DNA of 64,000 bases from Pseudoalteromonas piratica (GTDB lineage Bacteria > Pseudomonadota > Gammaproteobacteria > Enterobacterales > Alteromonadaceae), in the NCBI RefSeq assembly GCF_000788395.1, contig NZ_CP009888.1, forward strand, positions 800,001-864,000, in the 5' to 3' direction. A model generated the notes under the pieces. That model ran no database searches. It saw only the letters and a program-made list of their open reading frames with translations, and was not told the DNA's origin. Each line of letters starts with the position of its first letter. Positions within the stretch are counted from its first letter, which is position 1. Below are positions 1 to 10,604 of the stretch, one piece after another. Position numbers and translations under genes: made by a program.

Positions 1-2553
<2,553 letters not shown>

Positions 2554-2689
2554 ATACAACGCCAAAGTGGTTTAGACTCGTTAGAAGTTGAATAGTCTCT
2601 GAAAAAAGAGACAAATACTAAAGTAGACATTTACTTAAAAAAAGCTTTCCAGATTAAGATTTAAGACAAGCTCTTAAGTCAACCAGATT

Positions 2690-2808
2690 TGCTTGGTGAC
2701 TATAGCGTTTTGGAACCACCTGACCCCATGCCGAACTCAGAAGTGAAACGAAACAGCGTCGATGATAGTGTGGGTTCGCCCATGTGAAAGTAGAACATCG
2801 CCAAGCTC
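2690..2808 (+). rRNA. rrf: 5S ribosomal RNA
   Basis: The conserved core ccacctgaccccatgccg and the following gaactcagaagtgaaacg are present. The ends pair as the terminal helix: gcttgg at 2691-2696 with ccaagc at 2801-2806. The length of about 118 bases fits. It lies about 135 bases after 23S, and the spacer contains a short hairpin (2595-2612) but no tRNA. No tRNA follows the 5S gene. Confidence 0.96.
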
Positions 2809-2818
2809 CTAATTAAGT

Positions 2819-2848
2819 AAAAAGCCCGCTCAATGAGCGGGCTTTTTG
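2819..2848 (+). terminator. Rho-independent terminator of the rRNA operon
   Basis: A GC-rich inverted repeat (agcccgct / agcgggct with a short loop) is followed by a run of five T. It sits directly after 5S. Confidence 0.9.
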
Positions 2849-3269
2849 CGTTTTATAGATCTAAGCAAGCATTTATAACTACATTCCTATATTTTTTACT
2901 CACACCCAAAAGCCTTTAATTAAAAATTTCGCTTTATAAATTATAAGAAACTACAGTTTTAAGCTGACACTGAAGGTTGTGATATAGAAAGTCAGGTAGT
3001 ATTAATAAAACGGTCATCAACAGAATTTACTGTGTAATAACTTAAATATTCAAGACAAGAAAAAAGCTGGAGGAGAAACCAGCTTTTTGCAGATCAGACA
3101 ATGGAAAGATGAAAATCAGTATACGCGTAAAGTATAGTAATATTTTCTTGTTTAATACAACTGTTTTGTCTTTTTTTTATACAAAATTGTTTGTGTTTTA
3201 ATAAATCTAATTTGGTAGGTGAAACTTACACTCACTATCACTATGATAGAAAACAAATAAATTACGTGG
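2849..3269. other. Intergenic region with a second terminator-like hairpin
   Basis: No convincing gene was seen in these 420 AT-rich bases. At 3061-3088 a perfect ten-base inverted repeat (aaaaagctgg / ccagcttttt, loop of eight) ends in T residues and looks like a terminator working in either direction. The bases just before 3270 should hold the promoter of the acylase gene, but no clear -35/-10 pair could be picked out. Confidence 0.6.
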
Positions 3270-5576
3270 ATGATCAGCTGGATGATAAAAATAATAAAAA
3301 AGCTATCTATTTTATTTTTAATATTAGCACTAATAGCAACCGCAACTGTATATGGTGTGCTTACTCTAAGCTTACCAGAACTGTCTGGTAAAACGACTTC
3401 AGTTGTTGTTAAAAACAAAGTCTCACTTGAGAGAGATTCTCTTGGTCACGCAGTAATAAAAGCTAACTCTCGCAACGATGCAGCATTTGCTCTGGGGTAT
3501 GCCCATGGTCAAGACCGCTTTTTTCAAATGGATTTGTTACGACGTAATGCAGCCGGAGAGCTTTCTTTTCTTTTTGGAAAAGCAGCTTTGGAGCTCGATA
3601 AGAAAATGCGTTTTCACCAATTTAGAAAGCGTAGTCAATTAATCCTTGAGCAACTTCCTGATGATCACATTAATCTTTTGAAAAGTTACTCGCAAGGTGT
3701 GAACCTTGCTGTAAGTCACATGCCCTATTCGAGCTTTGAATATTTGCTAGCAGGAGCAGAACGAACAGTTTGGTTACCTGAGGACAGTTTGCTGGTTATT
3801 TTCAGTATGTACCTTGATCTGCAGTCCAATAGTTTTAGCCGTGACCTCACGTTAAGTTTCATTAATGACAAGTTCGGTACTGACATGGTGCGCTTTCTAA
3901 CTCAACCAAGCAAACACCAAGCGGCGCTTGATGGCTCTGAATTTGAATTAGTTGAACCCAATATTCCAGTGATTAACGATAGATTATTGAGCTCCACTAT
4001 ATATCCGATAGCAGAGCCAAAGGATATTGGAAGCAATAACTGGGCTGTCACAGGTAGTTTAACAGCATCGGGCAAAGCCTTGCTTGCGGATGATATGCAT
4101 TTAGGCTTAGCTGTGCCGATTATTTGGTATCGAACACAATTAAATTATGCTGTTAATGAAGAGGCTCATCAAATAACGGGTGTTAGTTTACCTGGTGCTC
4201 CTGCTGTTGTGGTTGGGACCAATGGAAAAGTTGCTTGGGGGTTCACTAATGCATATATCGATACGGTTGATTGGGTTGAATTAGACAGTAACTATGAAAC
4301 GCAGACAGTCATTGAAAAAATAAAAACACCGGATGGCGTTTATGATTATTCGTTAGAGGTCAGTGATTTTGGTCCAGTTAAGCATATTGGTGGAAAAAAG
4401 TATGCGCTTAAATGGGTTGCCCACCAAGATTATGCAGTTGATATGGAATTACTCAATTTAGAGCAAGCTAACACTGTTGATGAAGCGCTCTCAATAGCTA
4501 AGACCATAGGTATTCCAGTACAGAACATGTTGGTTACTGATAATCAAGGTAATGCTGCGTGGCAAGCGACGGGCGCAATACCAGGTCGAAAGTCGCCAAG
4601 TGTAATTGCAATTATGCCAGAGGACTTTGACCCTAATTGGCGTGAGGACGCGTCAGATGTTCCATATTTACTTAACCCCGAGCATGGGCGATTATGGACT
4701 GCAAATAGTCGAGTCGTGAGTGTTGAGCAAGATAAACGCTATGGTAATGGTGGCTATGCCCTCGGGGCGCGTGCAGAGCAAATTAAACAGCGACTATTTG
4801 AAAAAGAACAATTTAATGAGCAAGATTTTTATGACATTCAGCTTGATAATAAAGCGCAGTTTTTAAAACCATGGCAAGCGTTGTTACTTAAAACACTTAA
4901 ACTGTCGCCAGAAATTTATCAGCAAGACATTAAACTTGTTGAGAATTGGGGGGAATGTGCATGCCCTGATTCTGTGGGTTATACCTTAGTGAGAAAGTAT
5001 CGTTCAGCAATCATTGATAAACTCTTTGCACCGATAGAAGCGCAGTTACAGGCAGAAGGGTTGTCACTATCTCCGATAAAACGCGATCTCGAACCAGCTG
5101 CTTGGCAGTTAATTAATAGCTTTACCGATACTTGGTTGCCGCAATCAGCAGCATCATGGCCTGATCTTCTTATAACTAGCTACCAAGACATGAAAAAAGA
5201 TCTTTTGGTAAAACATACAGGTAGTGAAAAAGGTTCTTTACTACAGCTAAATTGGGGAAAGGTGAATGAACTAAATATTCAACACCCATTTAGTAAACAG
5301 ATTCCATTGTTAAGTAAACTACTCGATATGCCTAAAGCGCCAGCATTTGGCGATAGCTTTATGCCAGCAGTTCAAGGTACGGGTTTTGGCGCGTCGCAAC
5401 GTTTATTTGTTCAACCTGGAGCAGAAGAGTCTGCAATATTGACCTTACCAGGTGGTCAAAGTGGTCATCCTTTATCGCCTTATTACCGTGCAGGATATGA
5501 TGATTATATTAAGCAAGCTAACACGCCGCTATTACCAGGTGAAATAATGCACCGTATTGATTTTAATCCACAATAA
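3270..5576 (+). CDS. Penicillin acylase family N-terminal nucleophile hydrolase
   Basis: This 768-residue protein belongs to the penicillin G acylase / acyl-homoserine-lactone acylase family, which cleaves amide bonds of acylated substrates in the periplasm. Residues 8-32 form a hydrophobic signal or anchor segment. The alpha-chain region carries the typical GYAHGQDRFFQMD stretch. The expected autocatalytic cut precedes Ser255 in GSNNWAV, which would become the N-terminal nucleophile of the beta chain. Further family blocks are ADDMHLGL, LPGAPAVVVGTNG and GGQSGHPLSPYY near the C-terminus. The length is normal. The start at 3270 is chosen for the membrane segment; ATG at 3282 is also possible, as neither has a strong ribosome binding site. 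The substrate (beta-lactam side chain, acyl-homoserine lactone or other amide) cannot be told from sequence. Confidence 0.9.
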   Translation: MISWMIKIIKKLSILFLILALIATATVYGVLTLSLPELSGKTTSVVVKNKVSLERDSLGHAVIKANSRNDAAFALGYAHGQDRFFQMDLLRRNAAGELSFLFGKAALELDKKMRFHQFRKRSQLILEQLPDDHINLLKSYSQGVNLAVSHMPYSSFEYLLAGAERTVWLPEDSLLVIFSMYLDLQSNSFSRDLTLSFINDKFGTDMVRFLTQPSKHQAALDGSEFELVEPNIPVINDRLLSSTIYPIAEPKDIGSNNWAVTGSLTASGKALLADDMHLGLAVPIIWYRTQLNYAVNEEAHQITGVSLPGAPAVVVGTNGKVAWGFTNAYIDTVDWVELDSNYETQTVIEKIKTPDGVYDYSLEVSDFGPVKHIGGKKYALKWVAHQDYAVDMELLNLEQANTVDEALSIAKTIGIPVQNMLVTDNQGNAAWQATGAIPGRKSPSVIAIMPEDFDPNWREDASDVPYLLNPEHGRLWTANSRVVSVEQDKRYGNGGYALGARAEQIKQRLFEKEQFNEQDFYDIQLDNKAQFLKPWQALLLKTLKLSPEIYQQDIKLVENWGECACPDSVGYTLVRKYRSAIIDKLFAPIEAQLQAEGLSLSPIKRDLEPAAWQLINSFTDTWLPQSAASWPDLLITSYQDMKKDLLVKHTGSEKGSLLQLNWGKVNELNIQHPFSKQIPLLSKLLDMPKAPAFGDSFMPAVQGTGFGASQRLFVQPGAEESAILTLPGGQSGHPLSPYYRAGYDDYIKQANTPLLPGEIMHRIDFNPQ

Positions 5577-5581
5577 AAATT

Positions 5582-5611
5582 AAAAAGGGCATCAATTGAT
5601 GCCCTTTTATT
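5582..5611. terminator. Terminator between converging genes
   Basis: The inverted repeat aaaagggcatc / gatgcccttttat follows the acylase stop codon. The A- and T-rich flanks allow it to act for both the acylase gene and the converging BlaR1-like gene. Confidence 0.85.
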
Positions 5612-5640
5612 TAGCAAATAGTCTTGAGGATGCTTATTGA

Positions 5641-6840
5641 TTAATGTGAGCTTACTTTAATACGCTCAACTAAATCCTTTGATTTGTATTTTTCTGAAAG
5701 GGCAAAGTCTAATTGTACTAAATGTTGCTTGTTTGTGTTTTTCGTAGGTGTGTACTTCCATTGTTTTAGAGCACGTTTAGCTTCGCGGTCAAATACACCT
5801 TTTGGCTCTGCCGAAATTACTTTTACGTTATCCGTTTGACCATCTGCTGTTAAAGTAAAGCCTAATACAACAGAGCCTTCAATACCTTGGTCAGCAGCCT
5901 CTTTAGGGTAAATTGGCTCAATACGAACAATGGGCTGCGCATCAGCTTTGTTATGTTTTTGATGGCCTTCACCATACTTAGCAAATGCAATGCTTGATAG
6001 ACCTGCAAAAAGAACAAGACATAACAGAAGATTTACCAAAATATTGCCTTTAGGCATTTTTTGAATTGTATTTAAACGTTGTTTCATAGTGCTTTTCTCC
6101 GTGTAATAACTGTAGCTAGAAAGTGTGTTTTTATTATCTGAAACACAAGCTAGTAATGCGCGACAATAGGCAATACGTTGTGTTCTATTGGCATGGGCTA
6201 ATACTGCAGCATCGCATGCGACTTCTTGTTGTTTTCTGTATTGGCTGTAACCAATCCAACACAGAGGGTTGAACCAAAAAGTAAGTAATAAGGTAATTGC
6301 GAGGGCATTAAACCAGTTATCTTTGCGTGCGAAGTGAACCCACTCGTGCTGGAAAATAAGTTGTGCTTGCTCGCTGTCGTAACTTTGATGAAAATCAAGC
6401 GGAATAAATAACCGTTGATTTGTTAAACCAAACAATACCGGGCTATTTACTGCATTGCTCAGATAGACAGGTAAACGGTTATTAACCTTATGACTGAATT
6501 GTTTGCTAGCATTGAATTTTCTACTTATGGATAGGTGTTCATACACCACTAAAAAGCTCATTAAGCAAAAACCAGTTAACCACACCATGCTGAGTAAGCC
6601 ATAGACATCCAGAGATTTTGACTGGGTGGTGACTGACACAACGTATCGATGCAACTCGGTTTCAAATGATATAGCACTTGAAACGGGTAAATTGTTTAAC
6701 AGTAAAACCATTGGGACGATTAACCAAAGTGCGTATTGAAATCGGGCACTTAAATGGTCTTTTAACAGTTTACTGCATAGCAAAGTGCAAGTTATGGCTA
6801 AACTAATTGGCCATAGTTGCTCTAATAACCAGTTAGTCAT
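5641..6840 (-). CDS. BlaR1/MecR1-type M56 membrane protease with C-terminal TonB-like domain
   Basis: The 399-residue protein has several N-terminal membrane helices (about 8-50 and 80-102) and then an M56 zinc protease domain with HEWVH at 165-169 and a second glutamate in EVACD (206). Further membrane helices lie near 175-195 and 268-288. In BlaR1/MecR1 the outer part is a penicillin-binding sensor. Here residues 305-385 instead resemble the TonB C-terminal fold (PIYPKEAADQGIEGSVVLGF, then KRALKQWKYTP). Such M56-TonB fusions are known in Proteobacteria, but their signal is usually unknown. The gene overlaps the BlaI-like gene by eight bases, so the two are co-translated. The likely role is a signal-activated protease that cuts the partner repressor; this is inference from the family. 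Confidence 0.88.
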   Translation of the reverse strand: MTNWLLEQLWPISLAITCTLLCSKLLKDHLSARFQYALWLIVPMVLLLNNLPVSSAISFETELHRYVVSVTTQSKSLDVYGLLSMVWLTGFCLMSFLVVYEHLSISRKFNASKQFSHKVNNRLPVYLSNAVNSPVLFGLTNQRLFIPLDFHQSYDSEQAQLIFQHEWVHFARKDNWFNALAITLLLTFWFNPLCWIGYSQYRKQQEVACDAAVLAHANRTQRIAYCRALLACVSDNKNTLSSYSYYTEKSTMKQRLNTIQKMPKGNILVNLLLCLVLFAGLSSIAFAKYGEGHQKHNKADAQPIVRIEPIYPKEAADQGIEGSVVLGFTLTADGQTDNVKVISAEPKGVFDREAKRALKQWKYTPTKNTNKQHLVQLDFALSEKYKSKDLVERIKVSSH

Positions 6841-7204
6841 TTTTTTGTTCCCAGTTGTCGATTAGGTTTTTTAACTCATCGATGTCTTGCTTGCTAAGAT
6901 TTTTATTTTTAGCAAATCCTGTTACCAAAGGGGCAATACGCCCGTTAAATAATCGCTCAATTAAGCTTTCGCTTTCTTGTGCGCGATAGGCGTCTACTTC
7001 AAGTACTGGAGAATAAATATAGCTACGACCGCTTTTCTCAAAGTTAATCGCTCCTTTTTTTACCATTCGTCCTAGTAATGTTTTGACTGTTTTTTCATGC
7101 CAGTTCTTTTCTTTGTTGAGTTCTTCTACCACAGTTTGCGCGTCACAAGGGTAAACGCGCCATAATGCTTGAAGTACCTCAAATTCAGAATTACTGATAT
7201 CCAT
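6833..7204 (-). CDS. BlaI/MecI/CopY family repressor
   Basis: This 123-residue protein has the winged-helix domain of BlaI/MecI regulators: SNSEFEVLQALW at the start, recognition-helix region HEKTVKTLLGRMVKKG, and wing residues GRSYIYSPV, followed by an alpha-helical dimerisation tail. It is the first gene of the pair with the M56 protease. Two TTACA-N4-TGTAA dyads lie immediately upstream, one of them over its own ribosome binding region, which suggests autorepression. The same operators face the divergent metallo-hydrolase gene. The inducing signal is unknown. Confidence 0.92.
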   Translation of the reverse strand: MDISNSEFEVLQALWRVYPCDAQTVVEELNKEKNWHEKTVKTLLGRMVKKGAINFEKSGRSYIYSPVLEVDAYRAQESESLIERLFNGRIAPLVTGFAKNKNLSKQDIDELKNLIDNWEQKND

Positions 7205-7206
7205 TT

Positions 7207-7252
7207 GATTACACCTGTAATTTAAACTTGTTTAAGGATTACAGTTGTAATC
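7207..7252. promoter_or_regulatory. Two BlaI-type operators between divergent genes
   Basis: Two dyads were seen: gattacacctgtaatt at 7207-7222 (one mismatch) and gattacagttgtaatc at 7237-7252 (perfect seven-base arms, two-base spacer). They lie 30 bases apart centre to centre, close to three helical turns. BlaI/MecI operators in other bacteria have the same TACA-NN-TGTA core. The position between the repressor gene and the metallo-hydrolase gene suggests control of both. Confidence 0.8.
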
Positions 7253-7336
7253 ATTTTCGTCAAGTAATATTTTGCTGTTTTTTTAATCCATAAATTGTTA
7301 GAACTCGTAAAAGAACGAAAACAAATAAGGAACGCT

Positions 7337-8215
7337 ATGAAAAAGTTAACCAGATCATTACTGCTCTCAATAGGGATGATTTCAACCAGCTCAGTCATTG
7401 CTGACGTTAGTTTTAAGCTTGAAAAACTATCAGATAACTTACACGTGCTGTATGGACAAGGTGGCAATATAGCAATTAGTACAGGTGATGACGGGATCTA
7501 TATTGTTGACGACCAGTTCGCGAAATTGAGTGATGGAATAAAAGCGCAAATCAGTAAACTAAAGAGTGGTGTACCGGAATTTGTAATTAATACCCATCAT
7601 CATGGTGATCATACCGGTGGTAATGAAAACTTTGCTAATGCGGGCAGTCATGTAATCGCCCATCACAATGTGTACAGCCGTTTAAAGGAAAAGCATGGAG
7701 AAGGCTCTAAATACCTTCCTGTGATTAGCTTTAGCAAAGATATGACACTGCATTTTAACAATGAACATGCCCAGCTATGGCATTATCATAATGCACATAC
7801 TGACGGTGATGCGGTCATATTTTATGAAAAAGCCAATGCAGTACACCTTGGTGATATTTTCTTTAATTTAAATAGCCTGCCGTTTGTTGATGTTGATAGT
7901 GGTGGTTCTTTAGATGGTGTTATCAAGGCCGTATCTGATGTGCTTAGTAAAGTAGATGGTGCAACAAAAGTTATTCCAGGGCATGGTCCGGTCACCAATA
8001 AAGCTGGTTTAGAAAGTTACTTATCGCTACTCAAGCAGGCGAGAGAGTTAATGATCAACGCTATGGTAGATAACAAGAGTTTAGAAGATGTACTTGCATC
8101 AAAGCCCCTTGCTAGTTTAGCGCTCACTTATTCTAACTGGTTACCAGAAGAACGAGTAACAAAGCTATTTTATTTAAGCTTAAAGAATGCTGATAAAAGC
8201 AAGCATCATCATTAA
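7337..8215 (+). CDS. Periplasmic metallo-beta-lactamase-fold hydrolase
   Basis: This 292-residue protein starts with a signal peptide (residues 1 to about 22, ending near SVIA). It carries the metal-binding set of the metallo-beta-lactamase fold: HHHGDH at 87-92, His154, Asp173 and His216 (PGHGP). It looks more like the general exported MBL-fold hydrolases than true class B beta-lactamases. The substrate is unknown. The start at 7337 follows aagga with good spacing; an upstream TTG at 7295 is less likely. It is divergent from the BlaI/BlaR1 pair and shares its operators. The C-terminus ends in three histidines. Confidence 0.88.
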   Translation: MKKLTRSLLLSIGMISTSSVIADVSFKLEKLSDNLHVLYGQGGNIAISTGDDGIYIVDDQFAKLSDGIKAQISKLKSGVPEFVINTHHHGDHTGGNENFANAGSHVIAHHNVYSRLKEKHGEGSKYLPVISFSKDMTLHFNNEHAQLWHYHNAHTDGDAVIFYEKANAVHLGDIFFNLNSLPFVDVDSGGSLDGVIKAVSDVLSKVDGATKVIPGHGPVTNKAGLESYLSLLKQARELMINAMVDNKSLEDVLASKPLASLALTYSNWLPEERVTKLFYLSLKNADKSKHHH

Positions 8216-8243
8216 AAAAAGCCTTCTTCCCGCTTAAATGCTT

Positions 8244-8268
8244 CTAACTCCGTTAAGCACGGAGTTAG
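8244..8268 (+). terminator. Hairpin after the metallo-hydrolase gene
   Basis: A perfect nine-base inverted repeat (ctaactccg / cggagttag) with a seven-base loop. There is no clear T run after it, so it may be a Rho-assisted end or an RNA-stabilising hairpin. Confidence 0.45.
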
Positions 8269-8346
8269 TCCCTAAATCACTTTATTCTTCTTTTTCTCAA
8301 TTAATTTGTTACTGTTTGTGTCACTTAAACTAAGGGAGTAACAAGT

Positions 8347-9285
8347 ATGTTGAACGAAAAGAATGATTTACAAGACTTAACTATGTCGGTACCAAAGAAA
8401 AAAGGACCGATTGTCGGGGCTATTGCAGGTCTTTTTGGTTTATCTCTTATCTATTCTGCAATGTACACGGTTGATGAAGGTCATGTGGGTATTATTAAGC
8501 GTTTTGGTGAAGCAAAAGAACAAGTGAACCCAGGTCTTCACACAAAAATACCTTTCGTTGATGATGTTGAGGTGTTGGAAATCCGTACTCGAAAAAATGT
8601 TGAAAAACTAAATGCCTCAACTCATGAACAAATGCCAGTAACTGCTGAAGTGTCTATCAACTGGACTGTAATGCGTGAGCAAGCGTTTGATTTATTCAAA
8701 AGCTATGGTGGTTTAACGCAGTTTGAAAGTCGTATTCTTGACCCTAAATTACGTTCTGCAGCAAAAGATGCATTAGCTCGATATAAAGCAGAAGAGTTAA
8801 TTCAAAACCGTTCGCAAGTAATTGCTCAAATTGAAGAGCTGTTAGTTGAAGAAATGAAAGAATATCCAGTAAAACTAGACTCTGCACAATTAGAGAATTT
8901 AGTATTACCTCAAAAGTATATTCAATCAATTGAAACGAAACAGACTGAGAAAAACTTAGCGGCAGCCGAAATGCACCGTCTAGAACGTCAAAAGTTGGAA
9001 GCGCAACGTGAAGTGAATACTGCGATGGCACAACGTGATGCGGCTAAAGCAAAAGCGGATGGTCAAGCATATTCAATTCGGGTTGAAGCTGAAGCACAGG
9101 CGGAGGCAATAAAGCTCAAAGGTTTGGCAGAAGCTGAAGCAATTCAAAAGAAGGCGGAAGCGATTAAAGCAAATGCGACGTTAGTTGATTATGTACGTGC
9201 ACAGCAATGGAATGGTCAAATGCCAACGACTGTAATGGGAGCAGACCAAAGTATTCTGTGGTCAATGGATGCTAAAAAGAAATAA
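8347..9285 (+). CDS. Prohibitin/SPFH-domain membrane protein
   Basis: The 312-residue protein has one membrane helix (about 20-42) followed by an SPFH (stomatin/prohibitin) domain with the typical VDEGHVGIIKRFGEA and NPGLHTKIPFVDDV segments. A long alanine- and glutamate-rich coiled coil follows (about 195-285). Prohibitin-type proteins form ring-shaped oligomers at the membrane and often act as scaffolds or protease modulators. The start at 8347 follows gggag. The zinc ribbon gene begins 15 bases downstream, so the two are probably one operon. No membrane protease of the HflB or NfeD type is next to it. Confidence 0.9.
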   Translation: MLNEKNDLQDLTMSVPKKKGPIVGAIAGLFGLSLIYSAMYTVDEGHVGIIKRFGEAKEQVNPGLHTKIPFVDDVEVLEIRTRKNVEKLNASTHEQMPVTAEVSINWTVMREQAFDLFKSYGGLTQFESRILDPKLRSAAKDALARYKAEELIQNRSQVIAQIEELLVEEMKEYPVKLDSAQLENLVLPQKYIQSIETKQTEKNLAAAEMHRLERQKLEAQREVNTAMAQRDAAKAKADGQAYSIRVEAEAQAEAIKLKGLAEAEAIQKKAEAIKANATLVDYVRAQQWNGQMPTTVMGADQSILWSMDAKKK

Positions 9286-9300
9286 TAATTAGGAGAGATT

Positions 9301-9504
9301 ATGGCTAAATGGACATGCCCTAAGTGTCAGTGCCAAAGCTACGATACTGATGAAATAGCCACAACAGGCAGTGGCTGGTCAAAAATCTTTGATATGCAAA
9401 ATAGGAAGTTCACCGCAGTAGTCTGTAAGAACTGTACTTACACTGAGTTTTATCGCGGTAAAACAAGTACCTTAGGTAATATTTTTGATTTATTTACCAA
9501 CTAA
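9301..9504 (+). CDS. Small zinc-ribbon protein
   Basis: This 67-residue protein has two CxxC knuckles (CPKC at 6-9 and CKNC at 42-45), enough for one zinc ion. It resembles small proteins annotated as nucleic-acid-binding zinc ribbon domain proteins. A good ribosome binding site (taggagag) precedes it. It is probably translated from the same message as the SPFH gene. Function unknown. Confidence 0.85.
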   Translation: MAKWTCPKCQCQSYDTDEIATTGSGWSKIFDMQNRKFTAVVCKNCTYTEFYRGKTSTLGNIFDLFTN

Positions 9505-9514
9505 AATTTGAAAT

Positions 9515-9546
9515 AAAAAACGCTGCAATTGCAGCGTTTTTTATTT
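9515..9546. terminator. Terminator after SPFH/zinc ribbon operon
   Basis: The palindrome aaaaaacgctgc / gcagcgttttttat. Symmetrical A and T flanks allow it to serve the converging DUF1653 gene as well. Confidence 0.88.
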
Positions 9547-9568
9547 TGATTTCATGCCTTTATAGCTT

Positions 9569-9778
9569 TTATTCTACCAAGGAAAAGCGTTTAAATACTT
9601 TACCGTCGCGCTCGATCTCTTCTAAAAACATCTCAATGGGTCTTACCCAAAGCGCTTGCTCACCATAGAGTGGTTTATAGAGCACCAATGTCTCTTGCGT
9701 CTCACTGTGGGTCACAGTATCAATTACTTGGTAAAAATTGCCTTTAAAATGTTGGAATTTTCCTGGTTTTATTTTCAT
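9569..9778 (-). CDS. DUF1653 domain protein
   Basis: This 69-residue protein has the DUF1653 pattern: KPGKFQHFKGNFYQVID, then ETLVLYKPLYGEQALWVRP. Its function is not established. Its ATG overlaps the TAA stop of the preceding flavoprotein gene by one base (TAATG), which indicates translational coupling. Confidence 0.88.
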   Translation of the reverse strand: MKIKPGKFQHFKGNFYQVIDTVTHSETQETLVLYKPLYGEQALWVRPIEMFLEEIERDGKVFKRFSLVE

Positions 9779-10455
9779 TATAGAAAGCTCGAAACTTCGG
9801 TGATGTCTTTTTTAACTAAGGCGTGTTCAGGCACTGTTGCATCATTTGCTGGGTAACCTGCGATAATGAGCATATAAGGGCGCTCATTATCTTTGTTTCT
9901 ACCACAAATGTCAGTTAAAAAACTCATTGGTTTGGGTGTATGTGTGAGTGTAACTAGGCCGCTATGATGAAGTGCTTGAATTAAAAACCCAGTGGCAATA
10001 CCCACACTTTCATGCACATAGTAATTGGTGTTCTTGTCTTCAGCGTGGATACCGCCTTTCTTTTGGCTAAAAATTGCAATTAACCAAGGGGCATGCTCTA
10101 GGTAGGGTTTTTGATCATCTGTACCAAGTGGTTTCAGTGCATCGAGCCACTCTTCACCTGCACGACCTTGATAGAACGAACGTTCTAAATCTTCGGCTGC
10201 TTCTCTGATTTTCTTTTTAACATCCATGCTATTGATTGCGACAAAATGCCAAGGTTGATGATTTGCACCGCTTGGTGCAGTTGCCGCAGCCTTAATGCAG
10301 GTTTCAATTATCTCTTTTGGTACAGGTTTATTTGAGAACGAGCGAATAGAGTGCCTTCGTTTACTGGTATCTAAAAACGTTTGTGCCCGATGTAACATCT
10401 CTTCCTGAGAGTATTCGATAAAGTCAGACAGTGGTACTGATTGATGATCTTGCAT
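9778..10455 (-). CDS. Nitroreductase-fold flavoprotein, iodotyrosine deiodinase-like
   Basis: This 225-residue FMN protein of the nitroreductase superfamily has RRHSIRSFSNKPVP at 33-46 and the FMN-site block TAPSGANHQPWHF. It resembles iodotyrosine deiodinase more than ordinary nitroreductases. The spacing Glu91, Tyr95, Lys116 matches the E-x3-Y-x20-K set that binds the amino-acid zwitterion in the deiodinase family, and the end (AGYPANDATVP) matches that family too. Bacterial deiodinase homologues are known. The likely activity is reductive dehalogenation of halotyrosines or a related reduction; this is inference. It is coupled to the DUF1653 gene. Confidence 0.85.
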   Translation of the reverse strand: MQDHQSVPLSDFIEYSQEEMLHRAQTFLDTSKRRHSIRSFSNKPVPKEIIETCIKAAATAPSGANHQPWHFVAINSMDVKKKIREAAEDLERSFYQGRAGEEWLDALKPLGTDDQKPYLEHAPWLIAIFSQKKGGIHAEDKNTNYYVHESVGIATGFLIQALHHSGLVTLTHTPKPMSFLTDICGRNKDNERPYMLIIAGYPANDATVPEHALVKKDITEVSSFL

Positions 10456-10604
10456 TATTTTACCCTTTTTATTTGTGTTATATCCCGAGATGCCTCATCT
10501 AATCAAGCTAGATTAAAGTGTTGAACAAAAAATGGTCTAGTTAAGCAAAGGTTAATACTTTCGGCGCTACGATAGTATCATCAAGATCTAGGAGAGAAAG
10601 TACT

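Noticed and set aside
2849..3269. Possible tRNA or extra 5S gene after the rRNA operon
   Set aside because: No cloverleaf or 5S core could be found, only a terminator-like hairpin.
3152..3418. 88-residue minus-strand frame before the acylase gene
   Set aside because: AT-rich, isoleucine- and phenylalanine-heavy, overlaps the start of a firm gene.
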